DNA of 64,000 nucleotides from Myxococcales bacterium (GTDB lineage: Bacteria > Myxococcota_A > Polyangia > Polyangiales > Polyangiaceae): contig JADJQX010000007.1 of NCBI GenBank assembly GCA_016712525.1, forward strand, positions 1,178,001-1,242,000, written 5' to 3'. The position numbers were made by a program, and so were the translations under genes. Shown here one piece after another: positions 18,901 through 26,324 of the stretch. Position 1 is the first letter of the stretch, and each line of letters begins with the position of its first letter. Under the pieces are notes generated by a model. The model did no database searches, was not told where the DNA came from, and saw nothing but the letters and a program-made list of their open reading frames with translations.

Positions 18901-20720
18901 CGGCCGTGCACTGGGAGCAGGCGGGGCTCTCGTGGCTCGAGCTCGGACAGGAGCAACGCGCCGAGGCGGCGCTCGACCAGGCCGTCTACCGCGATCCCGG
19001 TCGCCTCGTGGCCTTCGACAAGCTCTTCCGCCGCGTGCGCGACCGCAAGGATTCGGACAAAGTCCTCGACCTCGTCGAACGCAGGCTCGGCCACACCGAC
19101 GACAGCGAGGAGGTCGCCCGGCTCTACTGGGAGCAGTCCCGCGCGCTCCGCGAAAAGGGCGACCTCGACGGCGCTCTCTACGCGCTCGAGAACGTCCAGA
19201 CCATCGACCCGGATCACGTCGGCGCGCTCGCTCTGATGGGTGAAATCTACATCCGTCGGGGGCGCTACGAAGAGGCGGCCTCGTACCTCTCCCGCTTGGC
19301 GCACGTCGACGGCGCGCCGGCGAAGAACCGCATCACGGCCGGTGTCGCCGCGGTCGACCTCTACGAGAACAAGCTCTCGCGGCAAGACCTCGCGCTCGGA
19401 GTCCTGCTCACGCTCCACCGGGCGAAGATCTCGACCTTGCCCGTGCGCGAGCGGCTCGCCCGCGCGGCGGCTCGGACGGGCTCGTGGGAGCCCGCGAGCT
19501 CGATCCTCGAAGAGCTCATGGTGGAGCGCGACACGCGCGAAGGGAGGATCGAGGCGGCTCGCCTCGCCATGGTGATCTACCGGGATCGGCTGAAGGCCCC
19601 CTCGCGCGGCGTGAAGGCCGTCACGAAGCTCCTGGACGAGGCACCGACCGACGGCGAAGGGATCGATTTTCTCGTCGAGCACGACATCGAACGAGAGTCT
19701 CGGCGCCACCTGCTCGACAGGGCGCGGACCTCGCTGCTCGAGGCCTTGCGCCGTGAACCGGGGACGCCCGCCCACGCCAAGCGCCTCGCCCGAGTCACTC
19801 GCTCGCTCGGAGAGCCCGTGCTCGAGCACGCCGCGCTCTCGGTCGCGCTCGCGACGAACGGCCCCGACGGGTCCCTCGAGCAGATGCTCGCGCAGCTCTC
19901 GGCGAACAAACCGCGGGCTCCCCAGCTCGCCATGACCGACGCGCTCCTGAAGCGAGTGCTCGCTCCCGGCGACGACGGGCCCTTGGCCCAGCTCTTCGGC
20001 CTCCTTGGTCCGACCATCGCCGAGGCCCTCGGCCCGACGCTCGCGGCCCTCGGGGTCACGAAGAAGGAGCGCGTCGACCCGCGGAGCGGGCTCGCCCTTC
20101 GAAACGAGATCGCGGCGTGGGCGGGCGCCTTCGGGATCGCCGATTTCGAGCTCTACGTCGGCGGCAAGGACCCGACGGCCGTCCAAGGTGTCCCCGGGGA
20201 GGTGCCGGCCTTGGTGGTGGGGACGGGCGTGATGGCGCCGCTCTCGCCGCAGATCCGCTCTCGTGTGGCGCGCGAGCTCCTCTCCATCGTGCGCGGCACC
20301 GTCGTCACGCGGTGGCGCGACGACACCACGATCGCCGCGATCGCCGTGGCGGCCTGCAACATCGTAGAAGTTCGAATGACTTCGCCACCTTACGCGATCC
20401 TAGCCGAGGTCGAGCGGGCCCTCTCGAAGGCCATCGCGCGCAAGACCAAGAAGGCGATCGAGCCGGTGTGCCAGGCGCTCGCGCAGCAACCCCGCGACGC
20501 GAAGACGTGGGTGCCCCGGGCGATCGCCTCGCAGCACCGTGTGTCGGCGATCGCCTCGGGCGATGCGAGCGTCGTGCTCGCGGACGCGTTCGGCCTCTCG
20601 CTCCAAGACCTCCCCCGGGTCGCGCGCGAGGACCTCCGGTGCGCCGATCTGCTTCGGTTCGTCCTCTCTCCCGACTACTTCGACATTCGTCGCCTCCTCG
20701 GCCTCGAGGCCTCCGCATGA
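15909..20720 (+). CDS. Giant TPR protein 1
   Basis: 1603 residues from the ATG at 15909. The open frame extends upstream without coding character, and the Shine-Dalgarno is weak. There is no signal peptide or transmembrane helix. Most of the protein is degenerate TPR/helical repeats; the clearest are near 1090-1160 (EVARLYWEQSRALREKGDLD, ALENVQTIDPDHVGALALMG). The final 260 residues form a separate module: FGIADFELYVGG, PALVVGTGVMAPLS, then ELLSIVRGTVVTRW. A related module ends the next gene, which starts in an ATGA overlap. Probably a cytoplasmic scaffold; the partner is unknown. Confidence 0.82.
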   Translation: MTAPESPRSAPKLPDADHAAPPTGDESSAAALSRLRAEVEHAGDTMRKARLLYEIGELEEQSGNDGEAARDYLAAFNTEPEFHEALEGLARTLGKKRSPTNYGRLLEKLVQAADSPDERARALVARASFLESQGDLEGARGAFRDAIDAQASPNEAAPAWLGLEIVAAKLQDGPLREEALLGRAELSGDPTWRGLLLVDAGHLAETSGEIDRAIELFERARALDAGATWIATRALSACLAGSTADDGANRGRRASDVLEAEASLVLDARTSPETGARHGVPRTVPVAHAIERLVTAAGYARLGGDMDHARALLDRAARVLDETEGERESPSFTRKLVLASRIRIAEIVGDVGAAARDAAAWLPHETDGRLAAALAMRVAEEAASRGAGREALAAVTTATQRDPMCVPARALELDLLADAPDVLPFLDRLEGLEPSFPTAEARGRAALLGAFLSATRARDVERAKRALDRARAATVSPETTARLGRSLAKALGDDAFYRDETIRLFGTLSPDVATDERLAVAYELLHERVAAKDVEGAKEALARLEGLDDGKEIVRLASVFVPSLGSDDRTSSAIAELDSGAHGTDDSRTFGLLSALLAASRGHGEAAVARARVLAEEEPTDPFSAYLYADLSRRFGAQETDVASTLEGAARSMADAPLAAAMHLEAAFLRARVGRFAEAQLAFRAAKELDSAAEVAHAWAERTQNLEAPDARRAALDAAEERLGSGEWLLERAANAIAADDLPEARRALERAEEVDHEAIPLAAALAVLGSADADTDADAMDRALRRVALLGPEGSLFAAGERTRLARDLGHDDLAEAAGSWFAAGGGLGAGVEWLSAAMAAGDGMREVTAREALAEALQDEAREGVAASARLFDRVLDAQTPKALVSGTSHAVRLANLELSPPGSDPRRRAAALDRLGNALGEDTDADVAALSAWSTYYAGDKRAAFDLFRSATAARAGDLGSWEGVRTCAHELNDLTTFAVASEQLGSRMANAARAAVHWEQAGLSWLELGQEQRAEAALDQAVYRDPGRLVAFDKLFRRVRDRKDSDKVLDLVERRLGHTDDSEEVARLYWEQSRALREKGDLDGALYALENVQTIDPDHVGALALMGEIYIRRGRYEEAASYLSRLAHVDGAPAKNRITAGVAAVDLYENKLSRQDLALGVLLTLHRAKISTLPVRERLARAAARTGSWEPASSILEELMVERDTREGRIEAARLAMVIYRDRLKAPSRGVKAVTKLLDEAPTDGEGIDFLVEHDIERESRRHLLDRARTSLLEALRREPGTPAHAKRLARVTRSLGEPVLEHAALSVALATNGPDGSLEQMLAQLSANKPRAPQLAMTDALLKRVLAPGDDGPLAQLFGLLGPTIAEALGPTLAALGVTKKERVDPRSGLALRNEIAAWAGAFGIADFELYVGGKDPTAVQGVPGEVPALVVGTGVMAPLSPQIRSRVARELLSIVRGTVVTRWRDDTTIAAIAVAACNIVEVRMTSPPYAILAEVERALSKAIARKTKKAIEPVCQALAQQPRDAKTWVPRAIASQHRVSAIASGDASVVLADAFGLSLQDLPRVAREDLRCADLLRFVLSPDYFDIRRLLGLEASA

Positions 20721-23700
20721 GCAACGAGAAGCTGCCCGATTTTTCCGACATCGACTGGGACGCGGCGCTCGACGAGTGGGAGCAGCGAGTCGTCGTTGCC
20801 CCGGGCGACGACCCCGACAAGGGCAAAGGGAAGGACGAGGGGTCGGCCGCTGCCGCCGCGCCACCGAAGGCGCCGAAGCCCCCTCCCCCGTCCCAGCCGA
20901 CGATGGCCATGGCCGTCGAGCCGCGCGTCTCACGACCCGAACCGTCCGGCGGAGAGGAGCGACGTGGGGGGCTCGGACCGCTCTTCGCGCGAGGCAAGTC
21001 GGTCTCGCCGCCGGCGCGCACGTCGCAACCACCGACCGTCCCCCCCTTCGGCACACCCTCGGATGCGAGCGACCTCCACTCGCCGGATCTGAGGACCCCC
21101 GTCCCCGACCCGCCCGCCCGCGCCGACGACCGAGTGCCCGACAGTGCGCGCACCCGCGCGGTCGAGTACGAGCCGCCTCCGCGCGCCGAGAAGCCCGCGC
21201 GCGCGCTCCCGACGTTCGCCGACAAGTCATCGGACGACGCGCAGACGCGCGCCTTCACGATGGCCGAGCTGACGCAGGGGAGTCTCGACGACGACGAGCT
21301 CCCGGCCGAGAAAATCCCGACCGCGCCGCCGCCCGCGGACGCGGCCCCGGCCGATCCCGCGTTCTTCGACCGAGCCCCTCCAGAGGGGCGAACGCGAGCG
21401 ATTTCGCTCGAAGAGCTCGCCGCAGCGGGCGAGATCGACGTCGAGGGCGACCTCACCTCGACACGAGCCACGAGGGGCGCGCCTCGGCTCCGCCCCCGAG
21501 CCCCGAGCCAGCCGACCCTCGTGGCCGAGCCACTCGGCGAGACGAGCCCGACCTCGGAGAGCAGCGCGACGGGGGCGTTCGGGCGCATCGACGATGGCCC
21601 CTCCCTCGACGACGACATCGCGGACGCACCCACCGGAGTGCCCGCGGCGGTCAAGCCTCAGACGAGCCCGAAGGCCCCCCCGCCCGTCCAACTCGATCCG
21701 CTCCCCCTCGAGCCGTCGGCGGGTGGCTTCGTGCCGCGCAGCGAGGTCTTTCGCCCACCACCGACGTTCGAGGCCGAGCGCCCCGCCCACGACTGGCTCG
21801 ATGGAGCCGCGCTCGACACACTCCGCGAGCGGGCCTCGTGGCTCGAAGACGAGGCGCGGGCCCTCGAGGACGCCGAAGACCGCGCGCGCGCCCTCCTGTC
21901 GGTGAGCGAGCTACGCGCCATCGCCGGTGACGCCGACACGGCCGTGGCGCTCGCCGCCGAGGCTCGCCAGATCGCGCCTCACTTGCCGCTCACGTGGGCA
22001 CAGACGCGCGGCCTCACGCCGCCGTCCGCTCCGCACGCCCTCGAAGAGCTCGACGCCGAGGTGCCGCACGCCCGTACGGCCGCGGCGCGCGTGCACGCGA
22101 CGCTCCTCGCCGCCGACGTCGCGCGTGCGTCGAGCGATCTCGACGGTGCGCGGGCGCGGTGGGAGCAAGCGACCAAGCTCGATCCGGTCGACGTGCGCGC
22201 CCCGCTCGCGCTCGCGGCGGACGCGCTTGGCCGTCGCGACCACACGAGCCCGAGCCTCCGGCTGTCCGAAGTTCGTGAGTTCGAGCCCCTCGACAAGGCG
22301 GTGTCGCACATTCTCGCACTCCGCGGCGCCCCACGTTCGGAAGGCCTCCCGGACGCTCTCGTACCCAACGACGCGATCCGCAGGCTTCGCCATTTCGTCG
22401 ACCTCCGAGACTTCGCCTCGGCGCAGGCCACCGCCGCGGAGATCGGGCGCGTCGTCGGGCTGACGAAGGCCGCCGCGTGGCTCTCGTCCGCCTTCGGTGC
22501 CCTCGCCATCGGCACGCGTAAGGCCTCGCAAAAGACGCTGCGGAGCCTGTCCGAAGCGGGCGATCGCCTCGCGAGGCGCGCTCACGTCGCGCGGAGCCTC
22601 GAGCTCTCGGACAAGGAGGCGGTGCTCGGGGCCCTCACGAGCCCCGACGCCTTCTCGCCCGAAGAGATCGCGGTCCTCACGGCGCTTGCCGGCGGCGACC
22701 CGCGGCCCTCGCTCGAGCCCCTCGGTGAAGCGCTCGACGTGCTCCGAGCGGCCTTGTGCGGAGCGACTTTCGAAGGAGAATCGCGCGCCTCGCACGTCGC
22801 GGGGGACGTGCCCGCGAGAGCGAAGGTGCGTCTCGCGCGCCTCGCCGCCGCCGGCGCAGCGACCGCCGGGCTCGCGGCGGCCCACGGCGACCTCGGCGAG
22901 CCCACGAGGGCCGAGGACGCCGTGCTCACGTTCCGCGCCATCGTAGACGGAGATGCGAATGTCCTCGGCGAAGCGCTCGCGACGCTCGCAAGCTCCGCGG
23001 ACACGTCACGCGCAAGGGACCGACACCTCGCGCGCGCCCTCGTCGCCGAACGGAGCGGCGATCGGATGCGCGCGGCCGTCGCGCTCCGAGCGGCGCGCGA
23101 CGGCTCGAGCCCGGCCGAGAGCTGGACGCGCATGGCCATCGCCGCCGACGACGCGCTCGACGTCACGACGGAGCTGCTCGAGACGGCGCGCGGGCTCTCG
23201 GGGGCGACGGCCGCCATCCTCCGGCTGGAGGCCACGACACGGGAAGACCTTCCCGACGAGACCCGTCAGGCCGAAATCGTCGCCGCTCACGCGGACGCTC
23301 CCGGGCTCGGTCTCGCGGCTTTCTTCGCCGAACGTGGCGCGCGCCGCGCGGGAGACGAAGCCGAGGTCCTCCGGTGGACGCGCGAGCGCCGGCAGGCGTC
23401 CGAGGACGCGCTCGAGCTCGCCCTTGACGGCGTCCGCGAGGCGCTCCTCGTCGCCGACGTCGACATGCCCCTCGCGGCGGAGCGGGTCGCCGAGGCTCAC
23501 GCCGCCTTCCCGAACGACGTCGCGCTCCGCGAGCTCTACGAGCGCCTCGATCCGCAGGCGCCGCGGGCTCCCTTCCGGGAGGCCCAGTCCGCGATCTCGA
23601 CGGGCGACGCAAAAGCGCTCTTCGCGATGCAGGCTGCCCTGGAGCACGTCGCGCACCACGACACGGAGAACGCCCTCGCCCAGACTCGACGAGCGGTCGA

Positions 23701-26278
23701 GGCGGGCGCCGACGGACCAGCCACGGTCTGGCTCGATCGCCTCGAGATCGAGGCCGGTGAGGCCTCTCGGCTCGCCGACGTCTTGCTCGAAGAGGCCAAG
23801 GCCGCGGAGACCCCCGGGCTTCGTCGCGAAGCCTACGAGCGCCTCGCCGAGCTCGACGCCAAAGGGCGCAAGGACCAGGCGAGCGCACTCCTCTGGCACC
23901 GCTCCGTCCTCGAAGAGGAACCGTCGCATCTCCCCAGCCTTCGCTACATCGAGCACTCCCTCGTCGGCGAAGGGCGCGACGCGGAGCTCGATCCGGTGTT
24001 CGTCTCGATCGCGCAGGCGCTCGGATCGGGGAGCGCTCCCGAGTGCTCGGCCCACGCGTACGCCGCGTGCGAGCTCCGGACGCGCGCCCCCGAGGGCGGT
24101 GGGTGGGAGACCGCGTTCGACGTCGTCAAGCTCGCGTACGAGTCGGCTCCCACCTTGTGGGCGACACGCGCACTCTATTCTCACGCGCGGGCCCGCAAGG
24201 ACGACGCCCTCGTGCTGGTGGCACTCTCGCGCCTCCTCGACGAGTCGACGAGGGCCTCGGAGACGGCCTCTCTCCTCCTCCGAGCGAGCGAGGCCGCGGC
24301 CCGGCTCGGCTCTCCCGAAGACGCAAAAACCTACCTCGAGCGCGCCGCGGCCGCCGATCCGGGCGACGTCATCACGTGGGGCTTCCTCGCCGAGGTTCGC
24401 TCTCACGCCGGCGATTTGCGCGGCGCCGCTGAGGCTTGCGAGAGTCAGGCCCGCACGAGCGTGGTGCGCGAGCATCAGCTCGTCGCTTGGTACGACGCGG
24501 CCCGGACCTGGCTCGAGTCGCTCGGTGACGAGGAGCGCGGGGTGCTCGCTCTCGAGCAGGCGGCCATGCTCGATGCGAGCTACGCCGACGTCTACGATCG
24601 CCTCTTCGCCCTCTACACGGCCCAGAAGAAGGACGTCGCCCTCGCCGAGCTCCTCGAGTCGAGGCTCGCGACGATCGAGGATCCGGAGGCGCGCGTGTCG
24701 CTCGAGGTTCAGCTCGGGAGGGCCCTCGCCGAAATGGGCGACGTCGCACGGGCGCGCGAGGTCCTCAAGGCGGCGCTCGACGTGCGCCCGGACCACCGCG
24801 AGGCGCTCTTCACCGTCGCCGACATCTACGTGAAAGAGGGCGCGCACGAAGAAGCCGAGAGCGCCTACGTGGCCCTCTCGCGACTCGCGCTCTCGTCGGC
24901 CGAGTCGGTGCGTGTCTTCGACGCGCTGGCGACCCTCTACGCGGGGCCTCTCGGGAACCTCGGCCGGGCGGAGGTCGCGCTCCAAGAGGTGCTCAAACAC
25001 GCGCCCGACGACGTCGCCACGCTCGAGAAGCTCGTGGCCGTCTACCGTCGGCGCAACGACGTCCCCCGCGCGGTCGAGGTCAAGCAGCAGGTCGTCGGCC
25101 TCGCCAAGACGCCCGAAGACCGGCTGGCACGCCTCGTCGAGCTGTCTCAAATCCACGAGACGACGGGCCGGGATCCACGAAAGGCCGAGCAGACGCTCGA
25201 GGCCGCCCGAAAGGAATTTCCCTTGTCGGTCGTGGCCCTCCGCGCGCTCGCCGAGTTCTTCGCGCGGCATAACCAGCAGCCCGCGATGCACGTGCTGCTC
25301 GATCGCGCGGCGAGCGACGCACGGCGAGCGTTCGCGGGTGGACGCTTCGTCACGTCCCTCTTCGAGACCCTCGCGACCGCGTACGAGCTGCGTGGCAAGG
25401 CCGACGCGGCACGCGTCGTGTCCGCGACGCTCGCGGCCATCTCCGACCAACCCTCCGACCTTCGTGGCGCCGAGCTCGCGGCGGCCAGCGCGGAGCTCGA
25501 CGATCTGCTCGCGCCCGAGGTGCTGAGCCCCGCGCTGCGGGGTCTCCTCGCCCGCGCGGGCGACGGCCTAGATCGCGGAAACCCCATGGATTCCGAAGGT
25601 TTGGACGCCATTCCTCTCGACCCTTCGTCGCCGCTGGCGCCGCTCATCAAGGGCGCGGGCAACGCGATGGGGCTCTCGGGGCTGCTCGTGCTCGTCTCGC
25701 CGCGCGTCGGCGCCGTGGCGCTGCCGAAGACGAGCACACCTCCCACGATCGTCCTCGGGGAGCGCCTCCTCGGCATGGGGAGCGACAAGGCCCGCGCGTT
25801 CCTCATCGTTCGCGCTCTCAAGCTCGTCTCGGTACGCGCTTCGGCCCTCGTGCGCGGCAAGTCCGAGGAGGTCAACGCGCTCGTCTCGGCGTGGCTCTCG
25901 CTCTTCAACCCGAGCTGGAAGCCCGCGAACGTACCCCAGGGGCTGCTCGGCGACATGCAGAAGCGCCTCCGCCCCACGATGCCCGCCGAAGACGCAGGTC
26001 TCGGGGTCATGGCGCTCGAGGCGGCCGGGCAGCTTGGGACGTCCGGTCCTCAGCTACGTTCCGCGATCATGGGCTGGGCGAACCGCGTCGCGCTGCTCGC
26101 CGTCGGAGATCCCGGGGCCGCGCTGGATGCCATCGCGTGGACGATGAAGGAAGACCACGCACCTCACGGCGCGGAGGAGCGCCCGGCGTGGGTGGCTCGC
26201 AACGCCGAGGCGCGTGACCTCATGACGTTCTCGGTCAGCGACGCGTACGCGGAGGCGCGCTCCCGCCTCGGCCTGTAA
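20717..26278 (+). CDS. Giant TPR protein 2
   Basis: 1853 residues, ATG in a 4-nt overlap with the first giant TPR gene. Residues 1-350 are low-complexity, Pro/Asp-rich and probably disordered, opening with PDFSDIDWDAALDEWEQRVV and carrying three copies of a TRA motif (RTRAVEY, QTRAFTMAEL, RTRAISLEEL). The middle is TPR/helical repeats, clearest from about 1330 to 1650 (ARVSLEVQLGRALAEMGDVA and similar). The last 250 residues form a module related to that of the upstream protein: PTIVLGERLLGMGSDKARAF, ALKLVSVRASALVRG, NRVALLAVGDPGAALDAI. There is no signal peptide. The two proteins are probably a duplicated, cooperating pair. Confidence 0.82.
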   Translation: MSNEKLPDFSDIDWDAALDEWEQRVVVAPGDDPDKGKGKDEGSAAAAAPPKAPKPPPPSQPTMAMAVEPRVSRPEPSGGEERRGGLGPLFARGKSVSPPARTSQPPTVPPFGTPSDASDLHSPDLRTPVPDPPARADDRVPDSARTRAVEYEPPPRAEKPARALPTFADKSSDDAQTRAFTMAELTQGSLDDDELPAEKIPTAPPPADAAPADPAFFDRAPPEGRTRAISLEELAAAGEIDVEGDLTSTRATRGAPRLRPRAPSQPTLVAEPLGETSPTSESSATGAFGRIDDGPSLDDDIADAPTGVPAAVKPQTSPKAPPPVQLDPLPLEPSAGGFVPRSEVFRPPPTFEAERPAHDWLDGAALDTLRERASWLEDEARALEDAEDRARALLSVSELRAIAGDADTAVALAAEARQIAPHLPLTWAQTRGLTPPSAPHALEELDAEVPHARTAAARVHATLLAADVARASSDLDGARARWEQATKLDPVDVRAPLALAADALGRRDHTSPSLRLSEVREFEPLDKAVSHILALRGAPRSEGLPDALVPNDAIRRLRHFVDLRDFASAQATAAEIGRVVGLTKAAAWLSSAFGALAIGTRKASQKTLRSLSEAGDRLARRAHVARSLELSDKEAVLGALTSPDAFSPEEIAVLTALAGGDPRPSLEPLGEALDVLRAALCGATFEGESRASHVAGDVPARAKVRLARLAAAGAATAGLAAAHGDLGEPTRAEDAVLTFRAIVDGDANVLGEALATLASSADTSRARDRHLARALVAERSGDRMRAAVALRAARDGSSPAESWTRMAIAADDALDVTTELLETARGLSGATAAILRLEATTREDLPDETRQAEIVAAHADAPGLGLAAFFAERGARRAGDEAEVLRWTRERRQASEDALELALDGVREALLVADVDMPLAAERVAEAHAAFPNDVALRELYERLDPQAPRAPFREAQSAISTGDAKALFAMQAALEHVAHHDTENALAQTRRAVEAGADGPATVWLDRLEIEAGEASRLADVLLEEAKAAETPGLRREAYERLAELDAKGRKDQASALLWHRSVLEEEPSHLPSLRYIEHSLVGEGRDAELDPVFVSIAQALGSGSAPECSAHAYAACELRTRAPEGGGWETAFDVVKLAYESAPTLWATRALYSHARARKDDALVLVALSRLLDESTRASETASLLLRASEAAARLGSPEDAKTYLERAAAADPGDVITWGFLAEVRSHAGDLRGAAEACESQARTSVVREHQLVAWYDAARTWLESLGDEERGVLALEQAAMLDASYADVYDRLFALYTAQKKDVALAELLESRLATIEDPEARVSLEVQLGRALAEMGDVARAREVLKAALDVRPDHREALFTVADIYVKEGAHEEAESAYVALSRLALSSAESVRVFDALATLYAGPLGNLGRAEVALQEVLKHAPDDVATLEKLVAVYRRRNDVPRAVEVKQQVVGLAKTPEDRLARLVELSQIHETTGRDPRKAEQTLEAARKEFPLSVVALRALAEFFARHNQQPAMHVLLDRAASDARRAFAGGRFVTSLFETLATAYELRGKADAARVVSATLAAISDQPSDLRGAELAAASAELDDLLAPEVLSPALRGLLARAGDGLDRGNPMDSEGLDAIPLDPSSPLAPLIKGAGNAMGLSGLLVLVSPRVGAVALPKTSTPPTIVLGERLLGMGSDKARAFLIVRALKLVSVRASALVRGKSEEVNALVSAWLSLFNPSWKPANVPQGLLGDMQKRLRPTMPAEDAGLGVMALEAAGQLGTSGPQLRSAIMGWANRVALLAVGDPGAALDAIAWTMKEDHAPHGAEERPAWVARNAEARDLMTFSVSDAYAEARSRLGL

Positions 26279-26295
26279 CGGTCGTGCGAGGTCGT

Positions 26296-26324
26296 ACGTG
26301 CGCGCCGTCAGTCGACGCGCACGT
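26296..26324. terminator. Hairpin between the convergent giant TPR gene and pbpC
   Basis: Perfect 9-bp inverted repeat ACGTGCGCG/CGCGCACGT with an 11-nt loop, overlapping the pbpC stop codon. It has no T tract on either strand, so it is a weak bidirectional terminator candidate. Confidence 0.3.

Noticed and set aside
16362..20186. A 1274-codon minus-strand frame opposite giant TPR protein 1.
   Set aside because: Mirror of the coding strand with low-complexity translation and no recognisable domain; the plus strand has clear TPR repeats.
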